Below are positions 49,210 to 57,720 of a DNA stretch of 58,928 bases, piece after piece. Under the pieces are notes generated by a model. It had not been told where the DNA came from, searched no databases, and saw only the letters and a program-made list of their open reading frames with translations. Within the stretch, counting starts at the first letter, position 1, and every line of letters begins with the position of its first letter. Position numbers and translations under genes: made by a program. This DNA is from Mycobacterium sp. (lineage in GTDB: Bacteria > Actinomycetota > Actinomycetes > Mycobacteriales > Mycobacteriaceae): NCBI GenBank assembly GCA_025965895.1, contig JAOPWC010000182.1, forward strand, positions 1 to 58,928, read 5' to 3'.

Positions 49210-50565
49210 CTACGCGGCGTCTGATTCACTCGGCGGTGCTTTCGGCGGCCTGTGATATCTGTTGAGGGCAGGCCTGCGCTGTCGGTCGACGAATCGCGGT
49301 GGATACCAGACGGTCTGACCCAGTGACAGTTTGTCGTAGCGTCTTCTGGCGCGCCAGCAGCTTTCAGCGTCGCCCGCATGTTTGTGGTGTTGTTCGCAGA
49401 CGAAGGTCAGGCGGTCGATATCGGTGGTACCGCCGGCAGCCCACTCGATGACATGATGGGTCTGACAGTTGTAGGCCGGTTGATCGCAGCCGGGCACGGT
49501 GCAGCCACCGTCGGTGGCGTGCAGCACGATGCGTTGATCGGGCGATGCGATGCGCCGCGAACGCCCGAGGAAGATCTCGCGGCCGCAGTGTTCGTCGTAG
49601 ATGTAGAGGTAATGGTGTGCATGGGCTGCCATGCGCAACGCCACTTCGACGGGAACTGTGGAGCCGCCGCCGGTGATGGCGACCCCGGCAGCGGATTCGA
49701 GCTGCTGCAGGGTCATGGTGACGATGGCCGTGACCGGTAGGCCGCGATGTTGTCCCCAGTCCCCCGACGCCAGGCCGGCGCGCAATGCCGTTTTCACTGC
49801 GTCGTGGTTGCGTTGCGCGGTGGTGCGCAGGTCGGCCGATGCGGCCGCCGGATCGGGGTCGCCATCCACGGTGGGGAACGGGTCGGCCGGATTGCACATA
49901 CCCGGCCGGGCGGCTTTGGCCAGCAGCGCCTCGAGGTAGCTGCGCGCCTCGGGATCCAGGCAGAAGCTTCCCCGGCTCATGCCGTCCGCGTCCTGTGGCC
50001 CGAGCCGGAAGCCGCGTCGCGCCGCTCGCGTCCGCTCTCGGCTGCGCTGGTCTGAGCGGGCAGCGTCGTAGCCCGTGAGGAGTTTCGCCGCTTCCCGCCG
50101 TAGCACCTCCGGTCGATGCGCTACAGCGACACAGGCCAATTCGACGTCGAAGAACTCCCGGTCGGCGGTAGGCGCAGTATCCGGCAGCTTCGCGACGGTG
50201 TCGCGAATGATGCGCACGTGCTCGGCGCTTATCAGCCCCGCCGTCGCCGCCGCGGCGGTGTGGCCCAACGCCGGCGATTCACCGCCAAGGTCCGCGGCGG
50301 TGGCGATCCGCGTGGCGGCGTCCGTTGCCGAGATGTTGAGCACGTTCGCCAGCATGTCCCGCAAGCGCGGTTGCCCGCAGTCCTGTGGGCGCATGTCTGC
50401 GATCAGCTCGCCGCCGACGGCGGACAGCTTGCGCACGCATGTCTCCAACCGTGAAAGCAACGCCACCCGTGAATCCGGCGTGAGTTCGTCGAACCCGTAC
50501 TCTGCGAAGTCCGCCACCGCCCACTCAAGCGGCGCGACCGCCACCTCGAGCCCGTTATCGAACAT
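49210..50565 (-). CDS. DUF222/HNH endonuclease domain protein (13E12 type)
   Basis: 451 residues. A long helical DUF222 domain (about 10-310) is followed by an HNH nuclease domain with CTVPGCDQPAYNCQTHHVIEWAAGG and FVCEQHHKHAG, which supply the two zinc Cys pairs and the catalytic HH. It is the M. tuberculosis REP13E12/Rv3467-type family, and its place near rmlBC matches that genome. These genes are multi-copy and contain phage attachment sites in M. tuberculosis. The start is the ATG at 50565. Cellular role unknown. Confidence 0.9.
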   Translation of the reverse strand: MFDNGLEVAVAPLEWAVADFAEYGFDELTPDSRVALLSRLETCVRKLSAVGGELIADMRPQDCGQPRLRDMLANVLNISATDAATRIATAADLGGESPALGHTAAAATAGLISAEHVRIIRDTVAKLPDTAPTADREFFDVELACVAVAHRPEVLRREAAKLLTGYDAARSDQRSRERTRAARRGFRLGPQDADGMSRGSFCLDPEARSYLEALLAKAARPGMCNPADPFPTVDGDPDPAAASADLRTTAQRNHDAVKTALRAGLASGDWGQHRGLPVTAIVTMTLQQLESAAGVAITGGGSTVPVEVALRMAAHAHHYLYIYDEHCGREIFLGRSRRIASPDQRIVLHATDGGCTVPGCDQPAYNCQTHHVIEWAAGGTTDIDRLTFVCEQHHKHAGDAESCWRARRRYDKLSLGQTVWYPPRFVDRQRRPALNRYHRPPKAPPSESDAA

Positions 50566-50685
50566 GCTTTCGATATTAGGCGCGGGGTGTGACAAGTGGT
50601 GGCGGCATGCCGTTGCTATTGTCAGCATCGCCGACATTTACTAGGATATCCAAGTATCTTCCTTCAGCGATCCACGGGGCGCCTC

Positions 50686-52206
50686 ATGACCACACAGATT
50701 CCGCACTTCATCGACGGCCGGCGGACCGGCGGTCAATCGCAACGAACCGCGGACGTTTACAACCCCAACACCGGCGAGGTGCTGGGCCAGGTGCCGATGG
50801 GCTCGTCCGCGGACGTCGACGCGGCCGTCTCGATCGCGATCGAGGCGCAGAAGGGGTGGGCGGCGTGGAATCCGCAGCGACGGGCACGCGTCCTGATGCG
50901 ATTCATCGACCTGGTGAACCGGCACATGGACGAGTTGGCCGAACTGCTGTCGCTGGAGCACGGCAAGACGTTGGCCGACTCACGCGGGGACATCCAGCGC
51001 GGCGTCGAGGTGATCGAATTCGCCGTCGGCATCCCGCACCTGCTCAAGGGTGAATACACCGAGGGCGCCGGTTCCGGCATCGACGTGTACTCGCTGCGCC
51101 AGCCACTGGGCGTGGTCGCCGGCATCACGCCGTTCAACTTTCCCGCGATGATCCCGCTGTGGAAGGCAGGCCCTGCGCTTGCGTGCGGCAACGCGTTCAT
51201 CCTCAAGCCGAGTGAACGTGACCCGTCGGTGCCCGTGCGGCTGGCCGAGCTGTTCATGGAGGCGGGCCTCCCCGAGGGCGTGTTCCAGGTGGTGCACGGC
51301 GACAAGGAAGCCGTCGACGCGATCCTCGAGCACCCCGACATCAAAGCCGTCGGCTTCGTCGGCAGCTCCGACATCGCGCAGTACATCTATGCCACCGCCG
51401 CCGCGAACGGCAAACGCGCACAATGCTTCGGCGGCGCGAAGAACCACATGATCGTGATGCCCGACGCGGACCTCGACCAGGCGGTGGACGCGCTGGTGGG
51501 CGCCGGGTACGGCAGCGCAGGTGAGCGTTGCATGGCGATCTCGGTTGCGGTGCCGGTCGGCGAGCAGACCGCAGAACGCTTGCGCGCGAGGCTCATCGAG
51601 AAGGTCAACAATCTGCGGGTCGGCCACAGCCTGGACCCGAAGGCCGACTACGGGCCACTGGTGTCCGGCGCCGCGCTGGCCAGGGTGCGCGACTACATCG
51701 ACCAGGGGGTGACCGCGGGTGCGGAAGCGGTGGTCGACGGGCGCGAACGCACCAGCGAAGACCTGCAGTTCGGTGAGGCCAGCCTCGAAGGCGGGTACTT
51801 CATCGGCCCCACCCTGTTCGACCACGTCACGCCCGACATGTCGATCTACACCGACGAGATCTTCGGGCCAGTGCTGTGCATGGTCCGTGCAAGGAACTAC
51901 GAAGAAGCAGTGGCGCTGCCCTCTCAGCACGAGTACGGCAACGGAGTGGCGGTATTCACCCGCGACGGTGACACTGCCCGCGACTTCGTCTCGCGTGTGC
52001 AGGTAGGCATGGTCGGCGTCAACGTGCCGATCCCGGTGCCGGTGGCCTACCACACGTTCGGTGGCTGGAAGCGTTCCGGCTTCGGCGATCTCAACCAGCA
52101 CGGGCCCGCGTCGATCCAGTTCTACACCAAGGTCAAAACCGTCACGTCACGCTGGCCGTCCGGGATCAAGGACGGCGCGGAGTTCGTGATCCCGACGATG
52201 AACTAG
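50686..52206 (+). CDS. mmsA: Methylmalonate-semialdehyde dehydrogenase
   Basis: CoA-acylating aldehyde dehydrogenase of valine (and thymine) breakdown, giving propionyl-CoA from methylmalonate semialdehyde. 506 residues. The catalytic Cys is in GSAGERCMAISVAV; the NAD site region is ITPFNFPAMIPLWK and GFVGSSDIAQYIY. MmsA enzymes lack the general-base Glu of ordinary aldehyde dehydrogenases, consistent with this sequence (FGGAKNHM region). The start is ATG at 50686. First gene of a three-gene valine catabolic operon with spacing 12 and 4 nt. Confidence 0.96.
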   Translation: MTTQIPHFIDGRRTGGQSQRTADVYNPNTGEVLGQVPMGSSADVDAAVSIAIEAQKGWAAWNPQRRARVLMRFIDLVNRHMDELAELLSLEHGKTLADSRGDIQRGVEVIEFAVGIPHLLKGEYTEGAGSGIDVYSLRQPLGVVAGITPFNFPAMIPLWKAGPALACGNAFILKPSERDPSVPVRLAELFMEAGLPEGVFQVVHGDKEAVDAILEHPDIKAVGFVGSSDIAQYIYATAAANGKRAQCFGGAKNHMIVMPDADLDQAVDALVGAGYGSAGERCMAISVAVPVGEQTAERLRARLIEKVNNLRVGHSLDPKADYGPLVSGAALARVRDYIDQGVTAGAEAVVDGRERTSEDLQFGEASLEGGYFIGPTLFDHVTPDMSIYTDEIFGPVLCMVRARNYEEAVALPSQHEYGNGVAVFTRDGDTARDFVSRVQVGMVGVNVPIPVPVAYHTFGGWKRSGFGDLNQHGPASIQFYTKVKTVTSRWPSGIKDGAEFVIPTMN

Positions 52207-52218
52207 AGCTGATACTTG

Positions 52219-53388
52219 ATGCCCCTGTCCGGACTCGACGACGACGAACGCGTCATCACGGAGACGGCTGCCGCGTTTGCCGCGAAACGTCTTGCCCCGC
52301 AGGCCCTGGACCGGGACGCCACCGCACATTTCCCGGTCGAGGTGCTGCGGGAGGCGGCCGAACTCGGGATGGCTGCCATCTACTGCGGTGAAGATGTGGG
52401 CGGCAGTGGGCTGCGTCGGCTGGACGGGGTGCGCATCTTCGAACAGTTGGCCGCTGCCGACCCGACCGTCGCGGCGTTCCTGTCCATCCACAACATGTGT
52501 TCGTGGATGATCGACTCGTACGGCACCAGGGAACAACGCAAAACGTGGTTGCCGCGGTTGGCCTCGATGGAGGTCATCGCGAGCTACTGCCTGACGGAGC
52601 CCTCGGCAGGATCGGACGCCGCGGCGCTGCGCACCAAGGCGGTACGTGACGGCGACGATTACGTCATCGACGGCGTCAAACAGTTCATCTCCGGCGCCGG
52701 CGAGTCCGACGTTTATGTGGTGATGGCCCGCACCGGCGGTGACGGCCCCCGCGGGATTTCTGCGTTCGTGATCGAAAAGGGCACGCCGGGACTGAGTTTC
52801 GGCGCTCGGGAGCAGAAGATGGGCTGGCACGCGCAGCCCACGGCACAGGTCATCTTCGACGGTGTGCGGGTTCCTGCCAACGCGATGCTCGGCGGCGCCG
52901 ACGGCGAGGGCGCGGGTTTCGGCATCGCGATGAGCGGCCTCAACGGCGGCCGGCTGAACATCGCCGCGTGCTCCCTGGGTGGTGCACAAGCTGCCTACGA
53001 GAAGGCCTCCGCATACCTGCGTGACCGTGAGGCGTTCGGCGGCAAGCTGATCGACGAGCCGACCATCCGATTCACGCTCGCCGACATGGCCACCGCGCTG
53101 GAGACGTCGCGATTGCTGTTGTGGCGCGGGGCGAAGGCGCTGGACGAAGACGACCCCGACAAGGTGGAGCTGTGCGCGATGGCCAAGCGCTATGTCACCG
53201 ACGCCTGCTACGACGTGGCCGACAAGGCGTTGCAGTTGCACGGGGGCTACGGCTACCTGCGCGAGTACGGGCTGGAGAAGATCGTCCGCGATCTGCGGGT
53301 CCACCGGATCCTGGAGGGAACCAACGAAATCATGCGGGTGGTGATCGGCCGTGCCGAGGCCGCCAGATCGAAGGTGGGAAGGGATTGA
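52219..53388 (+). CDS. Acyl-CoA dehydrogenase (probable isobutyryl-CoA type)
   Basis: FAD enzyme of 389 residues. CLTEPSAGSDAAALRT and the FAD-binding ISGAGESDVYVVMART are typical, and the catalytic Glu is in RILEGTNEIMRVVIGR. Placed between mmsA and mmsB, it most likely oxidises isobutyryl-CoA to methacrylyl-CoA in valine degradation; M. tuberculosis FadE9 has the same neighbours. Substrate is inferred from context. I start at the ATG at 52219; a TTG one codon upstream is the alternative. Confidence 0.93.
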   Translation: MPLSGLDDDERVITETAAAFAAKRLAPQALDRDATAHFPVEVLREAAELGMAAIYCGEDVGGSGLRRLDGVRIFEQLAAADPTVAAFLSIHNMCSWMIDSYGTREQRKTWLPRLASMEVIASYCLTEPSAGSDAAALRTKAVRDGDDYVIDGVKQFISGAGESDVYVVMARTGGDGPRGISAFVIEKGTPGLSFGAREQKMGWHAQPTAQVIFDGVRVPANAMLGGADGEGAGFGIAMSGLNGGRLNIAACSLGGAQAAYEKASAYLRDREAFGGKLIDEPTIRFTLADMATALETSRLLLWRGAKALDEDDPDKVELCAMAKRYVTDACYDVADKALQLHGGYGYLREYGLEKIVRDLRVHRILEGTNEIMRVVIGRAEAARSKVGRD

Positions 53389-53392
53389 CATC

Positions 53393-54271
53393 ATGAGCAC
53401 GATCGCGTTTCTCGGCCTTGGCAACATGGGCGCTCCGATGGCGGCCAACCTGGTGGCGGCAGGCCACACGGTGCGCGGTTTCGACCCGGTGCCCGCGGCG
53501 TCGCAGGTCGCTGCCGAGAGCGGCGTTCAAGTGTTCGGCAGCGGCCCCGACACCGTGGCAGAGGGCGACGTGGTGATCACGATGCTGCCCAACGGCGAGC
53601 TGGTGAAGCGGTGCTACGCCGACATCCTGGCCGCCGCCGCACCCGGAGCGCTGTTCATCGACAGCTCGACGATCTCCGTCGACGACGCGCGCCTCATCCA
53701 CTCGCTCGCCGGCTCTGATGGCTTCGACCAACTCGACGCGCCGGTGTCCGGCGGCGTGAAAGGCGCAGTCGCCGGCACGCTCGCGTTCATGGTGGGCGGC
53801 GACGAAGCGACCTTGGACAAGGCCAGGCCGGTACTCGAGCCGATGGCGGGCAAGATCATTCACTGCGGTGCGGCCGGTGCCGGGCAGGCGGCCAAGCTGT
53901 GCAACAACATGGTGCTGGCCGTGCAGCAGATCGCGGTCGGCGAGGCGTTCCTGCTTGCCGAGCGGCTCGGGTTGTCGGCGCAGTCACTGTTCGACGTGAT
54001 CACCGGTGCGACCGGAAACTGCTGGGCCGTGCACACGAATTGCCCTGTGCCGGGGCCTGTTCCGAATTCACCGGCCAACAACGACTTCAAACCGGGATTC
54101 GCGACCGCACTGATGAACAAGGATCTGGGATTGGCCATGGATGCGGTCAACTCGACGGGCTCGTCGGCCCCGCTGGGCACCCATGCCGCCGAGATCTACG
54201 CGAAATTCGCCGCGGACCACGCGGACAAGGACTTCAGCGCGGTGATCGAGATGATCCGCGAGGGCCGGTAG
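53393..54271 (+). CDS. mmsB: 3-hydroxyisobutyrate dehydrogenase
   Basis: NAD-dependent dehydrogenase of 292 residues, converting 3-hydroxyisobutyrate to methylmalonate semialdehyde, the MmsA substrate. The N-terminal Rossmann GLGNMGAPMAANL and the signature LDAPVSGGVKGAVAGTL are complete; the catalytic Lys lies in GAGQAAKLCNNM. The start is ATG at 53393, four bases after the acyl-CoA dehydrogenase stop. It closes the mms operon; a repeat array follows. Confidence 0.96.
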   Translation: MSTIAFLGLGNMGAPMAANLVAAGHTVRGFDPVPAASQVAAESGVQVFGSGPDTVAEGDVVITMLPNGELVKRCYADILAAAAPGALFIDSSTISVDDARLIHSLAGSDGFDQLDAPVSGGVKGAVAGTLAFMVGGDEATLDKARPVLEPMAGKIIHCGAAGAGQAAKLCNNMVLAVQQIAVGEAFLLAERLGLSAQSLFDVITGATGNCWAVHTNCPVPGPVPNSPANNDFKPGFATALMNKDLGLAMDAVNSTGSSAPLGTHAAEIYAKFAADHADKDFSAVIEMIREGR

Positions 54272-54272
54272 G

Positions 54273-54338
54273 ACGAGCCGGGTCGCTAGAAACGAGCGTC
54301 GCCAGAACGAGCCGGGTCGCTAGAACGAGCCGGGTAGA
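54273..54338. repeat. 16-18-bp x 4 array over two convergent gene ends
   Basis: ACGAGCCGGGTCGCTAGA-type units start at 54273, 54291, 54307 and 54325. The array begins two bases after the mmsB stop and contains the stop codon of the convergent HAD gene (54320-54322). Confidence 0.93.
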
Positions 54339-55144
54339 GCCCGGGCCGCCATGTGGGTCCTGCCCGTCCACCAGTGCCGGTGCAGCCGCTCGCAGGACGC
54401 CGCCAACAACGGTTCGGCGCCCTCGTAGGACGGACGGACACCTGCCGCGCCGGTGAAGTCCTGACCGGCCGTGTAATCGGTGGGAACGACCGCTGTGGCG
54501 AGTCCGGCCTCGAGCGCGGCATGCAGGCCCGACTCCGAGCTCACCACCGCCAACGCGCTGTCCGCGGTGATGCCGAATTCCCACAGCGCAAGCTTGTAGA
54601 ACTCAGCTCCCCGCGCGGGTTGCGCGAGATCGTCCCCTGTGACAATCGTTTCGACCAGCCCGTCACCGACCAGTTGACGGACCAGCGGCTCCACCAGTTC
54701 CCGCCGTCGGTCACAGACGACACCGACCCAGATGCCGGCCACGAACAAGCTCATCACCAGGTCGATCAGCCCAGTCCTCGGCTCGACCACGCTGTCGAGA
54801 ATGCAGTCCTCGAGCCATTCCGTCTTCGTCGAATCGATTTGGGCGGCGAGGTCATCGGACGAGCGGCCGAGCCCGCGCCTGCGCAACACCTCTGCGATAC
54901 GGTCCTGGTTGCCGGGGATTCTCAGCAGCTGCCCATAGGTGTCGGCGTCCCAGACGATGTCGACGCCATGCGCTTCGAACGCGGCGTTGAAAGCAACCCG
55001 GTGGCCGTCGCGCTCGATATCGGCCATCGCGCCGTCCATGTCGAAGATCACCGCGCGCAGCGGACGCACGTCGGCATCGACCGGCCGCGCCCGGTCCCAC
55101 CAGAACGTTCGCGCCGGACGTGTTGCTTCCCGCGTGATTGGCAC
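54320..55144 (-). CDS. HAD-family hydrolase
   Basis: 274 residues. Motif I is FDMDGAMAD with the nucleophile/acid Asp pair, a helical cap follows (about 45-130), then the motif II-III region and the late VSSESGLHAALEAGLATAVV typical of beta-phosphoglucomutase-like HAD enzymes. The last Asp motif reads SSESGLHAA instead of the common EDSxxG, so the metal site may be altered. I place the start at the GTG at 55144 (PITREATRPAR). Substrate unknown. Convergent with mmsB; its stop lies in a tandem array. Confidence 0.83.
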   Translation of the reverse strand: MPITREATRPARTFWWDRARPVDADVRPLRAVIFDMDGAMADIERDGHRVAFNAAFEAHGVDIVWDADTYGQLLRIPGNQDRIAEVLRRRGLGRSSDDLAAQIDSTKTEWLEDCILDSVVEPRTGLIDLVMSLFVAGIWVGVVCDRRRELVEPLVRQLVGDGLVETIVTGDDLAQPARGAEFYKLALWEFGITADSALAVVSSESGLHAALEAGLATAVVPTDYTAGQDFTGAAGVRPSYEGAEPLLAASCERLHRHWWTGRTHMAARALPGSF

Positions 55145-55249
55145 GTACCCAGCGTCGCCGCCGCACCGGCCCCCGGGCATCCCCCACAAGGGGGATAGGC
55201 GAGGCCATTGCGTGCCCCCGGGCGGGGGGACTGGCCTTATCGTGATGCC

Positions 55250-55918
55250 ATGGCGATGCCCGCCACCGAACCCGTGCGCATTGTGCTGGTCGATGACCAC
55301 GAAATGGTGATCGAGGGGCTCAAGGCGATGCTCGCTGCGTTCGCCGACCGGGTACGTGTGGTCGGGCAGGCGGTGGGCGCCGAACGTGCGCTGAGCGTGA
55401 TCGACGAACTGGACCCCGACATCGTGCTGTGTGACGTGCGGATGCAGGGCTCCAGCGGCCTCGACCTGTGCCTGACGTTGCGTGAACGTCAGCCCGAGCG
55501 CAAGGTCGTCATGCTGTCGGTTTACGACGACGAGCAGTACCTGTTCCAGGCTCTGCGAGTCGGGGCGTGCGGCTACCTGTTGAAGAGCATCAGCAGCGAC
55601 GAGCTGGTCCGTCAGCTCGAGTTCGTCCACGGTGGCTCCACTGCGATCGACCCCGGGATGGCCGCCCGTGCGGTAGACACCGCGGCACGCATGCAGCGCG
55701 ACGAGTTCTGGCCCGGCGCGCGGCACGGTCTCACTCAGCGGGAAAGCGAGATCCTGTCGTATGTGGTGACGGGACTGTCGAACCGCGGCATCGCCAACAA
55801 GCTGGTGATCGGCGACGAGACGGTGAAGAGCCACCTGCGGTCGATCTACCGGAAGCTCGGCGTCAGCGACCGGACCGGCGCGGTCGCCACCGCATTACGG
55901 GAAGGCATTTTCCAATGA
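55250..55918 (+). CDS. NarL/LuxR-type response regulator
   Basis: 222 residues. The receiver domain has VDDHE at 14-18, phosphoacceptor Asp62 in VLCDVRMQG, and Lys near 113. The LuxR-type helix-turn-helix LTQRESEILSYVVTGLSNRGIA, then VKSHLRSIYRKLGV, is intact. The ATG at 55250 gives MAMPATEPVRIVLVDD. Its stop overlaps the start of the GAF histidine kinase (ATGA), so the pair is one transcription unit. Target genes unknown; genes nearby include the mms operon and a HAD gene. Confidence 0.94.
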   Translation: MAMPATEPVRIVLVDDHEMVIEGLKAMLAAFADRVRVVGQAVGAERALSVIDELDPDIVLCDVRMQGSSGLDLCLTLRERQPERKVVMLSVYDDEQYLFQALRVGACGYLLKSISSDELVRQLEFVHGGSTAIDPGMAARAVDTAARMQRDEFWPGARHGLTQRESEILSYVVTGLSNRGIANKLVIGDETVKSHLRSIYRKLGVSDRTGAVATALREGIFQ

Positions 55919-57147
55919 CCCAGGACGACGTGTCGCGCGGCCCGGGCCCCAACGCGGTGCACGAGCTCGTCGACGCCGACCGCGAGCTGGCATTGTTGCG
56001 CGAGCTCATCCAGGCGGCATCCAGTGGTCCCGGTGTTGAACCGTTGGCGGCCGCCGCGGCGCGGATGATCACCGCGGCCACCGGGACCGACGTCTGCTTT
56101 GTGCACGTGCTCGACGACAGCGACCGATCGCTGACCCTGACCGGCGCGACGCCGCCGTTCGACAGCGAGGTCGGCAAGATTCGGTTGCCGCTGGGCTCGG
56201 GGATATCCGGCTGGGTGGCCAGCAACCGGGAATCCGTCGTGATCAGCGACAACAAAGAGGCCGACCCCCGGTACATGCCGTTTCAATCGCTGCGCGGGCG
56301 GGACTTCACCTCGATGGTGTCGGTGCCGATGGAGACCGACCCCGGCGGGCTGGTAGGTGTGCTGAACGTGCACACCGTTGACCGGCGCGAGTTCACCGAG
56401 CGCGATGTGGAGTTGTTGCTCGTGATCGGCCGGCTCATCGCCGGCGCGCTGCACCAGGCGCGGCTGCACCGGCAGCTGGTGGCGCGTGAACGCGCACACG
56501 AGCATTTCGTGGAACAGGTGATCGAGGCTCAGGAGATCGAGCGCCGACGACTCGCCGGCGACATTCACGATGGCATCTCCCAGCGGCTGGTCACACTGTC
56601 CTACCGACTCGACGCCGCCCGACGGGCGGTCCGCGACAACCCCCCGGCGGTCGCCGAGCAGCTGGAGAAGGCCCGCGAGCTCGTCGAGTTGACGCTGCAG
56701 GAGGCGCGCTCGGCGATCGGCGGGCTCCGCCCGCCCGTACTTGACGATCTCGGTCTGGCAGGCGGCCTGGCCAGCCTGGCCCGCTCGATCCCGGAGATCG
56801 ACCTTGCGGTCGAACTGGCCGAGACCCGCTTGCCGGAGCACATCGAGCTGGCGCTGTACCGCATCGCGCAGGAATGTCTGCAGAACGTCGTCAAGCACGC
56901 CAACGCCACCAGGGCGAGGCTGAACTTCGCCGTCGACGAGGACACTGCGCGTCTCGAAATCGTCGACGACGGAATCGGTTTCGACACTCTCGAGCATCCT
57001 CTCGGCGGTGACGAGATGGGCGGCTACGGGCTGCTGTCGATGGCCGAGCGGGCAGAACTCGTCGGCGGGCGGCTCAACATCCGATCTCGTCCCGGGTCCG
57101 GAACGGCGGTCACCGCAACGATCCCGCTGCCGTCGGTGGCGGAGTAG
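55915..57147 (+). CDS. GAF-domain NarL-family sensor histidine kinase
   Basis: 410 residues, no membrane segment. A GAF domain (about 35-180) has LPLGSGISGWVASN and VGVLNVH. The dimerisation domain has the phosphorylated His218 in RRLAGDIHDGISQRL; the HATPase part has NVVKHANAT and VDDGIGFD, with GYGLLSMAERAELVGG at the end. This is a HisKA_3 kinase matching the NarL-type partner upstream. The GAF region is like that of the DevS/DosT family, but I see no proof of heme binding. ATGA overlap with the regulator. Confidence 0.94.
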   Translation: MTQDDVSRGPGPNAVHELVDADRELALLRELIQAASSGPGVEPLAAAAARMITAATGTDVCFVHVLDDSDRSLTLTGATPPFDSEVGKIRLPLGSGISGWVASNRESVVISDNKEADPRYMPFQSLRGRDFTSMVSVPMETDPGGLVGVLNVHTVDRREFTERDVELLLVIGRLIAGALHQARLHRQLVARERAHEHFVEQVIEAQEIERRRLAGDIHDGISQRLVTLSYRLDAARRAVRDNPPAVAEQLEKARELVELTLQEARSAIGGLRPPVLDDLGLAGGLASLARSIPEIDLAVELAETRLPEHIELALYRIAQECLQNVVKHANATRARLNFAVDEDTARLEIVDDGIGFDTLEHPLGGDEMGGYGLLSMAERAELVGGRLNIRSRPGSGTAVTATIPLPSVAE

Positions 57148-57173
57148 CGCCCGCGTCAGGCTCGGGAAGTGCC

Positions 57174-57686
57174 TCAGAAGTCACCGGCGCCACGCCGCAG
57201 TGTTTCGATCGACGACACCAGCGCGCGCGACTCCTCGGCGGAGAGGCCGACGTTGGAGAACACCGCGTCGTTCAGCGTCGCGGTGGCCCGCTCCACAGTC
57301 GATCGGCCCAGATCGGTGATCTGCACCAGCGTGGTACGCCCATCGGTGGGATGTGGCAACCGCTCCACCAGGCCGGCGCCCTCAAGCCGCCGGATTGCGT
57401 GGGTGACGCTGGTGACGTGCACCTGCAGCCGATCCGAGGCTTTCGTGATCGGTAGCGCGCCTGAGCGGCTGAACGCCAGCAGCCGCAACAACTCAAACCG
57501 GGAGAAACTCAGGTCGTAGGGCCGCAACGCATTCTCCACGCGTGCCAAGAAGATCTGGTGGGCCCGCATCACCGACGTGACCGCGACCATTCCGTCCGCG
57601 ACCTCACCCCAGCCGGATCGTTCCCAGTTCTCCCGCGCCTGCGCGATCGGGTCGCGCTCGTCGGACTGCGGAGGCTGAGAGCACAC
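57174..57686 (-). CDS. MarR-family transcriptional regulator
   Basis: 170 residues. A winged helix-turn-helix with LQVHVTSVTHAIRRLEGAGLVER as recognition helix and the wing PHPTDGRTTLVQIT, flanked by dimerisation helices. It is convergent to the sensor kinase (26 nt between stops) and lies 27 nt upstream of, but on the opposite functional side to, the aminotransferase. MarR proteins usually repress neighbouring genes in response to phenolic ligands; the target is not evident. Confidence 0.92.
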   Translation of the reverse strand: MCSQPPQSDERDPIAQARENWERSGWGEVADGMVAVTSVMRAHQIFLARVENALRPYDLSFSRFELLRLLAFSRSGALPITKASDRLQVHVTSVTHAIRRLEGAGLVERLPHPTDGRTTLVQITDLGRSTVERATATLNDAVFSNVGLSAEESRALVSSIETLRRGAGDF

Positions 57687-57720
57687 GCCCCTTCATACCG
57701 CAGGTCGGCCCGTGGCGGCG

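Noticed and set aside
12786..54338. The tandem arrays as CRISPR
   Set aside because: Units follow each other directly without spacers and differ at every locus; no cas genes are present.
55846..56997. Long minus-strand frame opposite the GAF kinase
   Set aside because: Antisense shadow of the kinase gene; no start signal or family match.
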